Source: a virus. Taken from it: DNA of 22,934 bases. Below are positions 1-7,120 of the stretch, one piece after another (position 1 is the first letter of the stretch; each line of letters starts with the position of its first letter). A program made the translations under genes and the position numbers. Location: IMG/VR virus record IMGVR_UViG_3300025110_000140, positions 1 through 22,934 of that record; one strand, given 5' to 3'. The notes beneath the pieces were generated by a model. The model was given only the letters and a program-made list of their open reading frames with translations. It had not been told where the DNA came from and made no database searches.

Positions 1-1896
1 TACTTTAGACGTTTTAATATTACCACCCCAAAGAGCAAAAGATATATCACCACAAATTGGTTTACCTTTTTCATCTATATAGTCACCAGTAACATACTCG
101 TGAGCACGTGATAGATATGCAAATGTTTTTTTTACGATTGATAATGACATGCGTTTACCAGCTATTAAATCCGTTGCACGACCTTTGCCCACTAAAGTGG
201 CACAAGGATTATTAAATTCCTCATTTATAGATTTACTTCTTTCAGCATTTTTTCTAGCTGATTTAGGATAATCATCATAATATTCTTGTTTATTTATTTT
301 TAAAGCCTCATCTAGTTCTGTCATATTAGCACAAGGCATATAAATAGTACCTTCATCTGTATCATGTGAATGTGCAATATCACAACCAATTTCTTTTGCT
401 CTGTCTAACGCTTCTTCTTCAGTAGCATATACCTCATCACTAATTGCTTTTATATTTTTAGATTTTACTTCTTCTTCTTCAATTACTTCTTCAATAACTT
501 CTTCTTCAATCACATCTTCTTCTTCTATTACTGGAAACTCTACGTTATCAGAGACTCCCATATCTAAATCAGAAATAGGAATTAGGTTTGACGGCACTAA
601 ATAATCTTCCATTACTGGATTTTCTTCATCTACACCATACCCTTGTGCTTGTCTTTTTTCATTTGCACTTAACCAATATGACTTTGATAAAGTATCTACT
701 AACTTTTCTTGTTCAGGCATTAACTCAGGAACGGCACTATAATCAAAATCAAAATATAAATCTTCACCAAACATAGGTACTAACCACCTATTAAACTCAT
801 CTCTTATTTTATTTAATTCAGGTATTACTGCATTAGTAAATAAAACCTTTCTAGCGGTTCTATAATTATCATAAGTTGTTGATTCTGTGTTATTTAATAA
901 TTGAACTGGTATACCATATATGTTACATAAATCTTTAACAGTAGCGTTATAAGATTCTAATAATTGTAAATCAGAAGTTGAAAGACCAAAGTTTACCCAA
1001 CTAAATTTCTTTCCTGTAATCATTACATCATTAGCTGATTTAGTTCCTTGATAATTTCTTCTGAAAGCGTCTTTCATTTGTTGTGCTTGAGTCGGTGTTA
1101 ATTGGTCATCATCAGGAGTTAACATTCCTCTAGCAGATTGATTATGTAAGAATTTTAAATTAGTTTCTACCGCTTCATTACTTGTTGTTAATACCCTCAT
1201 GCCTGCTTGTATTGGAGATTGACCATATAAGTGAGAGCCATTACTAGAATAATCAGGATTAAAATCTGAAATATGTAATACTTCTTCGGCAGTTAAATCA
1301 TATCTATTATCATTATACATCATAGTATATTTTGATACTGGCTTAAATATTCCGTCTGATTTTATTTCTATTAAGTGTGCAGGTAGATTATATAACTGAT
1401 AATATATGTCTCTGTTCTCACCGTTTTCAGGAGAGATTCCATATACATATCTATTGCCAGTTAGTTTACCAAAACCAATAAGTTCCTCAAGAAATACTGC
1501 CCAAGATTGTGCTGGATTTGGTCTTTCTAATAACTTACCAAGTGCTGAATGTTCAACTTGTTCTAGTGTATGCTTTCTTAATAGCTTTGCTTTTAATACT
1601 GATTCTTCATTTAAGCTATTTGATGTTAAGGCTTTGTATTCTTTTAATGCACCGTCATCAACTTTTCTATAAATATTATAAGGTACTGTTACTGCTGATT
1701 TAGATATTAATTGAATCAATGAATATATTGTGGGATTGTAAGCATAACCTTTTTCTATATAATCTTCATTATATTGATTATTAGAAATTGTATTGTCACC
1801 CATAAAGTTATAAATGAATCTATTGTACGATTCATTCGTCTGTTGAGAATTAAATGCTTTTAATCCGTTTCTTAATCTTTGGAGAAAACTTGCCAT
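1..1896 (-). CDS. HK97-type portal protein with long C-terminal extension (3' end outside window)
   Basis: The ATG is at 1896 and 632 codons are open to the window edge, so the C-terminus is missing. Residues about 1-450 look like an HK97/SPP1-type portal, which forms the dodecameric ring at the head vertex through which DNA passes. Visible landmarks are NPTIYSLIQLISKSAVTVP near the N-terminus, NPAQSWAVFLEELIG, and the portal-typical NIYGIPVQLLNNTESTTYDN near residue 325. Residues about 453-476 are an acidic linker rich in EEE and VIEE. The tail that follows has GCDIAHSH near residue 504, MPC near 522, and CGDISFALWGG near 613-625. That tail resembles a domain I recall from head-gene proteins of other phages (often next to portal or protease), but I cannot name it. 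The gene follows terL, as expected of a packaging/head module. The portal call is confident; the role of the extension is unknown. Confidence 0.88.
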   Translation of the reverse strand, partial: MASFLQRLRNGLKAFNSQQTNESYNRFIYNFMGDNTISNNQYNEDYIEKGYAYNPTIYSLIQLISKSAVTVPYNIYRKVDDGALKEYKALTSNSLNEESVLKAKLLRKHTLEQVEHSALGKLLERPNPAQSWAVFLEELIGFGKLTGNRYVYGISPENGENRDIYYQLYNLPAHLIEIKSDGIFKPVSKYTMMYNDNRYDLTAEEVLHISDFNPDYSSNGSHLYGQSPIQAGMRVLTTSNEAVETNLKFLHNQSARGMLTPDDDQLTPTQAQQMKDAFRRNYQGTKSANDVMITGKKFSWVNFGLSTSDLQLLESYNATVKDLCNIYGIPVQLLNNTESTTYDNYRTARKVLFTNAVIPELNKIRDEFNRWLVPMFGEDLYFDFDYSAVPELMPEQEKLVDTLSKSYWLSANEKRQAQGYGVDEENPVMEDYLVPSNLIPISDLDMGVSDNVEFPVIEEEDVIEEEVIEEVIEEEEVKSKNIKAISDEVYATEEEALDRAKEIGCDIAHSHDTDEGTIYMPCANMTELDEALKINKQEYYDDYPKSARKNAERSKSINEEFNNPCATLVGKGRATDLIAGKRMSLSIVKKTFAYLSRAHEYVTGDYIDEKGKPICGDISFALWGGNIKTSKV

Positions 1897-1912
1897 AAAT
1901 AGAATTTATTTT

Positions 1913-1922
1913 CAAAAATACT
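1913..1922 (-). promoter_or_regulatory. Putative late promoter -7 element upstream of portal
   Basis: On the minus strand this reads AGTATTTTTG, which fits the Bacteroidota -7 consensus TAnnTTTG. Its final G lies 16 nt before the portal ATG. The same spacing and a similar AT-rich leader occur upstream of the tape measure and fiber genes. No clear -33 TTTG is present. Confidence 0.45.
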
Positions 1923-1930
1923 AAATTTAT

Positions 1931-3115
1931 TTAAACTATGATAAAATCTCTTGACCTAGCTAAGCCAGTTGTCACACCATAACGGAACGCGTCCATTAAA
2001 TGGTCTTGTCCATTTTGTTTTATCTTATTAATTCTTTGTCCGTCTTTATTAGATTCCCAAACGTAATATTGATATTCAGTAAATAGATTTTTGCTTTCCT
2101 TAGAAGCAAAAACTGTATACTCTTTTATAGTTTGTATGCCATTTAAAATACTATCTTTTCCTTTTTGTGATGGTTTAGCATATAAGCCTAGTCTCTTTAA
2201 CTCTTCAATGCTCTTAGGCTCTGCACTATCGCATATAAATATTTGTTCTTCTAATTTTAGATTTTTAATCTCTTGATAAATGTCTTGATTAGTTAATCCT
2301 TTTTTATATAATAATTCATTTACATATAGCCTATCATTCTTTCTTCTAATCTCTATTATTGTGGTAGGGTCATTTGAAAATCCAAAATCCATTGCATAAG
2401 CAACTTCACAATGTTCTTTATTTAAAAAATCTTTATAGTCTATCCATTGCCAGTTATCAAATATTGCACCAGTTTTAAAGTTTGCCCTTAATCCTAAACC
2501 AAATACTCGCCATCTATCGGTATCTGTTTCTTTCATTCTTAGTATTTCTTTTCTTATTTCTTCATCTAAGAAAGCATTATCCTCAAATGTTGTAATAAAT
2601 AACTCAGCATCTGAACGGTTACTAATATCATAAAGCCAATGAATAACATCTGACGGATTGAAGTCACATAATATTCTCTCACTTGTTCTAAGTGCTAACT
2701 GCTCAAAGTCTGATAAATAAAATTCATTTGCTTCATTTAACCAACATATATCTCGTTTTCTACCTCTTACTTTCATCTCATTATCAAGAGATATAAATTC
2801 TACTAAATGCTTTTTATATTTAAATGTCAATTCTGCTTTATTAATTTCTGCGAAATTATATATACCTACCTTTTGTGCTATCTCTATAAAGTCTCTATAG
2901 ACAGAGCCTTTGAGAGCAGGTAAGGTTTTTCTTGCTATGGTTATTACAAGTTTATCTTTTCTTGTTGTTAATAAGTATATAATATATTGACAAAGTGCAT
3001 ATGTCTTTCCGCTTCTTGATGAACCTTGATGTATGACTATTCTTTTATCTGTATTTATAGTTTGATAAAACTGAACATTACATTCTATTGTTTCTTTTTT
3101 CCTGCTGGTTTCCAT
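1931..3115 (-). CDS. terL: Terminase large subunit (DNA packaging ATPase/nuclease)
   Basis: This is the motor that pumps DNA into the prohead and cuts concatemers; 394 residues is a usual length. The N-terminal ATPase has Walker A GSSRSGKT (31-38) and a Walker B-like segment DICWLNEAN (122-130, with E128 as the likely catalytic carboxylate). The C-terminal RNase H-fold nuclease shows AMDFGFSNDP (240-250), FICDSAEPKS (293-302) and GQDHLMDAFRYG (369-380), which carry acidic residues D243, D296 and D375. The start codon overlaps the 3' end of the small terminase gene by 31 nt, and the portal gene follows after about 34 nt, a standard packaging cluster. The order of motifs fits the Terminase_3/Terminase_6 type. 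Whether packaging is headful or cos cannot be told from the sequence alone. Confidence 0.96.
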   Translation of the reverse strand: METSRKKETIECNVQFYQTINTDKRIVIHQGSSRSGKTYALCQYIIYLLTTRKDKLVITIARKTLPALKGSVYRDFIEIAQKVGIYNFAEINKAELTFKYKKHLVEFISLDNEMKVRGRKRDICWLNEANEFYLSDFEQLALRTSERILCDFNPSDVIHWLYDISNRSDAELFITTFEDNAFLDEEIRKEILRMKETDTDRWRVFGLGLRANFKTGAIFDNWQWIDYKDFLNKEHCEVAYAMDFGFSNDPTTIIEIRRKNDRLYVNELLYKKGLTNQDIYQEIKNLKLEEQIFICDSAEPKSIEELKRLGLYAKPSQKGKDSILNGIQTIKEYTVFASKESKNLFTEYQYYVWESNKDGQRINKIKQNGQDHLMDAFRYGVTTGLARSRDFIIV

Positions 3116-3444
3116 GTAATCAATTTGCTTTCTACTGAACCATTCACATCGTATTCCCTTCTTTCAATATAGCCTCTATCCTTTGCTTTTGTCTTTAAAT
3201 AAAATATTGTAGAGGTAGGGTTACCACCTTGTATTTGTTTAAATAATTGACTCTCTGCAAAGTCTTTTGCCACATTACTTAAATCATCTACTTGACTAGC
3301 AAACTCTTTATCTTCTTTGTAATACCTATAAAATGTAGTTCTATCTATACCTACTTGTTTACAAGCGGTAGTGACTACTCCTAAAGATTTTTCAAGTCCT
3401 TTTAGCAATGCCTTTTTAGTATGTTGTATTTTGTTGCTTTTCAT
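3085..3444 (-). CDS. terS: Terminase small subunit
   Basis: This is a 119-residue basic protein directly upstream of terL. Residues about 10-45 form a homeodomain-like helix-turn-helix (GVVTTACKQVGIDRTTFYRYYKED), as in many phage small terminases that recognise the packaging site. A helical segment follows (AKDFAESQLFKQIQ) and then the typical GNPTSTIFYLKTKAKDRGY, seen in many terS proteins just after the oligomerisation core. Its ATG overlaps the stop of the methyltransferase gene by 4 nt (ATGA) and its end overlaps terL by 31 nt, so it is translationally coupled on both sides. Confidence 0.88.
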   Translation of the reverse strand: MKSNKIQHTKKALLKGLEKSLGVVTTACKQVGIDRTTFYRYYKEDKEFASQVDDLSNVAKDFAESQLFKQIQGGNPTSTIFYLKTKAKDRGYIERREYDVNGSVESKLITWKPAGKKKQ

Positions 3445-4604
3445 TTTACAAAAGTATTATATTTTTTACCATTTATTTTAACTACTAAGTTTGAATCAAG
3501 TTTTATCATTCTATCTATTATAACTTGACAGTATTTTGGGTCAAGTTCCATTCCATAACATTTACGATAAAGTTGATGTGCTGCAACCATAGTAGAACCA
3601 CTGCCTAAATATAAGTCAATAATTATATTATCTTTTTTTGAATAATCTTTTATAAAAGGTGTTAAAACTTGCAAAGGTTTCTGTGTTGGGTGTATTCTTT
3701 TTTTTACATCTTGTTTACTCAATCCAAAATATCTAAACCAATTAAAGTGTATTACCTGTCTTTTATGTTTTTGTTTTGTCCATAATAATTCAAATTCAGA
3801 ATTACTATCTGCATCACCATTACTGTCAAGAGTTTTATCCCAAACTATATAATGTCCATTGTCAAAGTTTTCAATATACTTATAGTAATAGTCAGCACCC
3901 CATAAAAAAAACTCTTTGCAATAATTAAAGTTTTTAAATAAAGTAGTAATTAATTCAGGTTTAAAATCTTCATTATCTCCTATAACTTTTTCATATTTTT
4001 TTCCCTTTCTGTCTCCCCAATTTAAACCACTATAATCAGTATCTAAATTCATTCCATAAGGAGGGTCAGTAAACACCATATCTGCTTTTTCTCCGTTCAT
4101 TAATTTTGCTACTTGGTCTGCATCCGTACTATCACCACATAACAATCTATGTTCTCCTATTTCAATTAAATCACCTAAAACAACATCAACTTTTAAATCA
4201 TCAGGTTCATTGTAATCATCTTCTTCTGCTTCAGGTTCAATCTTAAAATCAAAATCTAAACCCCATTCATTTAGTTTTTCAGTATCCCATTCGTTTGCAA
4301 GAATATCAAAATCCCATTCACCAAATCCTACATTGTCTTTTATTATAAATTCTTTCTTTTGTTCATCTGTCCAACCTTCTGCAATATCAATTGGTATTTC
4401 TTTTATACCTGCTTTTTGTAGTGCTTTAAGCCTCATGTTGCCACCGAGTACAATCATATCTTCATCTACTACTAATGGTCTTTTATCAAGCATCTCAGGA
4501 AAATCTTTTATTGATTGCACTAATTTATCAAACTTTTTATCTGATATGTATCTAGGGTTTTCATTATTAGGAATAATCTCTTTTATGTTTACTTTTTTTC
4601 TCAT
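3441..4604 (-). CDS. ParB-like N-terminal domain fused to DNA N6-adenine/N4-cytosine methyltransferase
   Basis: I chose the ATG at 4604, just after the upstream stop, over a TTG at 4622 that would overlap that gene by 17 nt; the product is then 387 residues. Residues about 1-85 are a ParB/Sulfiredoxin-like domain (LGGNMRLKALQKAGI near 53-67). A short acidic linker leads into a methyltransferase with TDPPYGMN (motif IV, near 179-186), HPTQKP (near 305-310) and LYLGSGST (the SAM-binding motif, near 332-338). DPPY before the glycine-rich motif is the beta-class arrangement, usually N6-adenine or N4-cytosine. Such ParB-MTase fusions are common in phages beside the terminase genes and may protect phage DNA from host restriction or mark it. 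No cognate restriction nuclease is seen. The target sequence cannot be predicted here. Confidence 0.9.
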   Translation of the reverse strand: MRKKVNIKEIIPNNENPRYISDKKFDKLVQSIKDFPEMLDKRPLVVDEDMIVLGGNMRLKALQKAGIKEIPIDIAEGWTDEQKKEFIIKDNVGFGEWDFDILANEWDTEKLNEWGLDFDFKIEPEAEEDDYNEPDDLKVDVVLGDLIEIGEHRLLCGDSTDADQVAKLMNGEKADMVFTDPPYGMNLDTDYSGLNWGDRKGKKYEKVIGDNEDFKPELITTLFKNFNYCKEFFLWGADYYYKYIENFDNGHYIVWDKTLDSNGDADSNSEFELLWTKQKHKRQVIHFNWFRYFGLSKQDVKKRIHPTQKPLQVLTPFIKDYSKKDNIIIDLYLGSGSTMVAAHQLYRKCYGMELDPKYCQVIIDRMIKLDSNLVVKINGKKYNTFVK

Positions 4605-4605
4605 C

Positions 4606-4887
4606 TTAACAATATTTAGCAACTATGTTTGAATATTTTACCTTATTACCTTCAATACTTTCTTTAAAAAAAAAATATAAATACCATAAATCTTTAAAAA
4701 ACAATTCTACTTGTGGCTCATTTCTATAATATTTATCATCTACTGGAAAAAGTTCTGCTAATGCATAAATCATTTTATATGTTTCTATGTCATCATCATA
4801 ATTAAATAATCCCAACTTTGCTTTTTTTTTATTGTGTTCTATATATAATTTAAATATCTGAAATATCTTTTTTTTATTTTTCCTCAC
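4606..4887 (-). CDS. Hypothetical protein (93 aa)
   Basis: I do not recognise this family. The product is Lys-, Tyr- and Phe-rich with a basic N-terminus (MRKNKKK) and aromatic segments such as ELFFKDLWYLYFFFKES near residues 61-77. That segment is amphipathic rather than a clear membrane helix. It lies in the minus-strand operon, overlaps its upstream neighbour by 14 nt, and stops 1 nt before the ATG of the methyltransferase. Its operonic position suggests a role in replication or packaging, but nothing more can be said. Confidence 0.6.
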   Translation of the reverse strand: MRKNKKKIFQIFKLYIEHNKKKAKLGLFNYDDDIETYKMIYALAELFPVDDKYYRNEPQVELFFKDLWYLYFFFKESIEGNKVKYSNIVAKYC

Positions 4888-5176
4888 ATCCCAAAAGTAT
4901 TATAAAATCTTTTCTTGTTATAACTTTTCCTTGATATTTATATACTTTATTATTATTTATATCTTGATATTGTAATGTTTGTTCTCTATTTATATATACT
5001 TTTCTTGACTTGTCTATTTCAAAAAAAACATTTCTATTACGATTATCTCTAAACGCATTAAAAAGGTTTATCATTGTTTGGCACACATTGTCTGTAGTGC
5101 CAACTATTTCATTGTTATCGTCTAAGTATAAATATTTAGTCTTTAACTTCTTTCGCTTCTGTATCTTGTGCCTCAT
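4874..5176 (-). CDS. Hypothetical protein (100 aa)
   Basis: This is an unrecognised protein with a basic N-terminus (MRHKIQKRKKLKTK) followed by mixed alpha/beta-looking sequence and a Tyr/Gln-rich stretch (REQTLQYQDINNNKVYKY). The only sensible ATG is at 5176. It gives a 41-nt overlap with the preceding 63-residue gene, and the basic N-terminus falls in that overlap. The 3' end overlaps the 93-residue gene by 14 nt. Dense overlaps with both neighbours support cotranscription. No function is proposed. Confidence 0.55.
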   Translation of the reverse strand: MRHKIQKRKKLKTKYLYLDDNNEIVGTTDNVCQTMINLFNAFRDNRNRNVFFEIDKSRKVYINREQTLQYQDINNNKVYKYQGKVITRKDFIILLGCEEK

Positions 5177-5327
5177 CTTGTTCCAATTCTTCCGCTTTAG
5201 GTGGTGTCACACCATATTGTTCTAAAGCCTGTAAAACTAATGAAGATTCAGATAATGTAAAAAGTCCACTTTTGTTTCCTTTTTCACATACCTGAACGAT
5301 AACTTGCAATGCTTGTTCTTGTGTCAT
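5136..5327 (-). CDS. Small acidic hypothetical protein (63 aa)
   Basis: This is a short protein with a predicted helical N-terminal half (MTQEQALQVIVQVCEKGNKS, then LFTLSESSLVLQALEQYG) and a strongly acidic C-terminal tail (EELEQDEAQDTEAKEVKD). From memory, small proteins with this pattern are frequent in marine phage genomes near replication and packaging genes, but they have no assigned function. It lies 7 nt downstream of the helicase-like gene and overlaps the next gene by 41 nt. Confidence 0.6.
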   Translation of the reverse strand: MTQEQALQVIVQVCEKGNKSGLFTLSESSLVLQALEQYGVTPPKAEELEQDEAQDTEAKEVKD

Positions 5328-5334
5328 AATTTAT

Positions 5335-6282
5335 TTATTTATATCTACCTGTTTTTAAATCATATTGTATGAAACAACTTCCTAAAGTCCCATTTAATCT
5401 TTGAGACTTCATTTTAACTGTTTCAAACTCAACAAATTTAATATGTTTTTCTTGATTTAAAAGTAAACCTTCAACTAAATCTCTACCCTTAACTCTATCT
5501 TCTACCTCATCATCATTAATTCTGTGCATTACAACCATACAGTCCACCTTATTAAAATGCATAGTTCCTCCTGCTAAACTAAATGCCGTTGCCTTTGGTA
5601 TAACACCTCTAATCGGTGATGGCGTTTTAGGGTGTTCAACATATGTCATAATACTATCTGTCTTTTTTGCAAATTGTTTAAGGATAGTAAGTGTAAGTTT
5701 TAAATACTGATACATATTACTCTCTCCTGAGTTAGATTCTACTACCCAGTTCAAAGGGTCTATAACAAAATTATTATATCCTTTATCAGTATATTCCTCA
5801 AATTTATCTACAAGAGAATTTATTGTAGGCATCTCATCGTTATTTTCTAGAAACGCAAAATGATTTCCAATAAAGTCTATTGCATCATTCATTTCGTCTT
5901 CCGTACATTTATCTGCATAGTTAGGGTTAACATTCTTTCCTAGATATGCCTGACAAAGGTTTAGAACCAACTCTGCGGTGTTTGTTTCAGGTGAGTACAT
6001 CATAACCTTATCACCATAATGATATGCCCTTAAAATGCTTAAATAATTTAATACCTCTGACTTACCACTTTGAGGATATCCACTAAAACAATAAAGAAAT
6101 CCTTTACGCCATCTGAAATTTTCGTCCAATCCTTTTATATGAGATGTCTCTCCCATAGGGTAGCCTTCTTCAAAATAAGAAAACAATTTATCTTTTATGT
6201 CTTTTACAAATACTTCTTTACACGCATTTTTATTATAATCCTTTTTTAGGATGTCATCAAAATCTTTAACTTTTATCGGCAT
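5335..6282 (-). CDS. RecA-fold ATPase, DnaB/Twinkle-like replicative helicase domain
   Basis: This is a 315-residue protein made almost only of a RecA-like helicase core. Walker A is GYPQSGKS (68-75), followed by an ESP-like segment MMYSPETNTAELV (94-106). Walker B is NNFVIDPLNW (170-179, D175), and a sensor-like segment YVEHPKTP covers 214-221. AGGTMHFNKVD (237-247) and a basic C-terminal segment VKMKSQRLNGTLG follow; the latter is where DnaB-family proteins carry the inter-subunit arginine finger. No TOPRIM or zinc-binding primase domain precedes it, so it is a helicase domain without a fused primase. Expected role: ATP-driven unwinding at the phage fork, or a RadA-like recombination role. 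It starts 17 nt inside the preceding gene. Confidence 0.78.
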   Translation of the reverse strand: MPIKVKDFDDILKKDYNKNACKEVFVKDIKDKLFSYFEEGYPMGETSHIKGLDENFRWRKGFLYCFSGYPQSGKSEVLNYLSILRAYHYGDKVMMYSPETNTAELVLNLCQAYLGKNVNPNYADKCTEDEMNDAIDFIGNHFAFLENNDEMPTINSLVDKFEEYTDKGYNNFVIDPLNWVVESNSGESNMYQYLKLTLTILKQFAKKTDSIMTYVEHPKTPSPIRGVIPKATAFSLAGGTMHFNKVDCMVVMHRINDDEVEDRVKGRDLVEGLLLNQEKHIKFVEFETVKMKSQRLNGTLGSCFIQYDLKTGRYK

Positions 6283-6571
6283 TTTTTATTTTTTTTATAG
6301 TTGTTTCTAAATCGTCAATTATTGTAATATATTTTTCTTGTTCTTTCTGAATATTATTAATTATTAAATCACCACTATTTTGTGTGGTGCTAATTAAAAC
6401 TATCAACTTACATAATTTATTTATAGTTGATTGTACATATTCATAAAAACTTTTGTCTAGGTCTCTTTGATACTTACCTCTATTGTTAACTGATTCTATC
6501 CATTTAACTGTTATAGCATCTTTTTCAAATTCGTTAATAAATTTTTCTATTTTCTCTTTTGTTAATTGCAT
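6266..6571 (-). CDS. Hypothetical helical protein, first gene of the leftward operon
   Basis: A 101-residue Lys/Glu/Ile-rich protein that looks almost entirely helical. The C-terminal half (IQKEQEKYITIIDDLETTIKKI) has heptad-like hydrophobic spacing suggestive of a coiled coil. It is the first gene leftward of the divergent control region, and its stop overlaps the helicase-like gene by 17 nt, so it is probably cotranscribed and possibly translationally coupled with it. A helicase loader is one possibility from position alone; no motif supports it. Confidence 0.6.
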   Translation of the reverse strand: MQLTKEKIEKFINEFEKDAITVKWIESVNNRGKYQRDLDKSFYEYVQSTINKLCKLIVLISTTQNSGDLIINNIQKEQEKYITIIDDLETTIKKIKNADKS

Positions 6572-6590
6572 TTTTTTATTATTTTATTAT

Positions 6591-6662
6591 ATACATTGTA
6601 ATTAGTTACATAGTAATTAATTATTTTTTATTAATAAAAAATAATAGTAATTACATTGTAAT
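6591..6662. promoter_or_regulatory. Operator-like array: three TTAC-N3-GTAA dyads
   Basis: Three related dyads occur in the divergent intergenic region. Site 1, ATACATTGTAAT, is at 6591-6602 (arms TAC/GTA). Site 2, TTACATAGTAA, is at 6606-6616. Site 3, ATTACATTGTAAT, is at 6650-6662 and is a perfect dyad. Their centres at 6596, 6611 and 6656 are 15 and 45 bp apart. They lie 20-91 nt upstream of the leftward operon's ATG and upstream of the Cro-like gene, so they are plausible binding sites for that HTH protein. Confidence 0.55.
6620..6645. repeat. 26-bp perfect palindrome in divergent region
   Basis: The sequence is self-complementary around 6632/6633, made only of A and T, with A6 and T6 runs on either side of the central TTAA. 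It lies almost midway between operator-like sites 2 and 3. It could be a regulatory dyad, a bent or easily melted segment, or part of an origin. In such AT-rich DNA a palindrome built of A/T runs is less surprising than one of mixed bases. Confidence 0.5.
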
Positions 6663-6725
6663 AAGTAATTAACTAATTATAAAAATAAATTTAAAAAAAA
6701 ATTATAATAATTAAAAATAATTTTA

Positions 6726-6733
6726 TAAATTTG
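6726..6733 (+). promoter_or_regulatory. Putative -7 element for rightward early operon; near-leaderless start
   Basis: TAAATTTG matches the Bacteroidota -7 consensus TAnnTTTG. It ends only 4 nt before the ATG at 6738, so the transcript would begin at or within a few nt of the start codon. No good -33 TTTG is seen about 19 bp upstream. Confidence 0.4.
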
Positions 6734-6737
6734 TTTT

Positions 6738-6929
6738 ATGTTAACTAAAGAAATATTAGAAGGTCGTCTCAAGGAGATGAAACTAGATAAACAAAAATTA
6801 GCTAACAAGGTTGATGTAACATTGATGACAATGTATAACAAATTTAATAACCCTGATAGCTTTAAAATATCGGAATTAAAGAAACTTGCTAAGGTAGGAT
6901 TTATAACACATTTAAGAATTGATTTATGA
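6738..6929 (+). CDS. Cro-like small HTH (XRE-type) DNA-binding protein
   Basis: A 63-residue basic protein that is essentially one helix-turn-helix domain. LKEMKLDKQKLANKVDVTLMTMYNKFNNPD (about 11-40) matches the XRE/Cro pattern of a KLA helix, a turn, and a TMYNKF recognition helix. There is no dimerisation or protease-like domain as in CI repressors. It is the first gene of the rightward operon and sits beside three TTAC-N3-GTAA dyads that are candidate operators. Its stop overlaps the next gene by 4 nt (ATGA). The likely role is control of the divergent promoters, by analogy with Cro; the regulated promoter and the sign of the effect are inferred. Confidence 0.7.
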   Translation: MLTKEILEGRLKEMKLDKQKLANKVDVTLMTMYNKFNNPDSFKISELKKLAKVGFITHLRIDL

Positions 6930-7120
6930 TGGAAGATGTACAAAAAAGTATAATTAGACAGAGTTCAATCAAGGCTTCTATTGATTTTTTTAAAATCAAA
7001 TCAGAGCAAGGTAGTAATGAGGTTACCGTTGATGACGTAATAGATGTAGCAAGTGAGATTGCTTACTATTGTGCAACTGGTAAGAAGTATAATAATAATA
7101 ATAATAAACTTTTAAAATAA
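6926..7120 (+). CDS. Hypothetical protein (64 aa)
   Basis: A small unrecognised protein with a predicted helical core (SIKASIDFFKIKSEQGSN, then VDDVIDVASEIAYYC) and a low-complexity C-terminus of five Asn. These Asn come from a run of AAT repeats near 7090-7105. The helical DVI/ASEIA pattern is seen in small phage proteins next to SSB-like genes, but no function is known to me. It is coupled to both neighbours: a 4-nt ATGA overlap upstream and a 1-nt overlap (TAATG) downstream. Confidence 0.6.
   Translation: MMEDVQKSIIRQSSIKASIDFFKIKSEQGSNEVTVDDVIDVASEIAYYCATGKKYNNNNNKLLK

Noticed and set aside
588-1703. Plus-strand open frames across the portal region
   Set aside because: They are shadows of the minus-strand portal gene, with Leu/Phe-rich low-complexity translations and no recognisable features.
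4605-4622. TTG start of the methyltransferase
   Set aside because: An ATG at 4604 sits right after the preceding stop and keeps the complete ParB-like domain.
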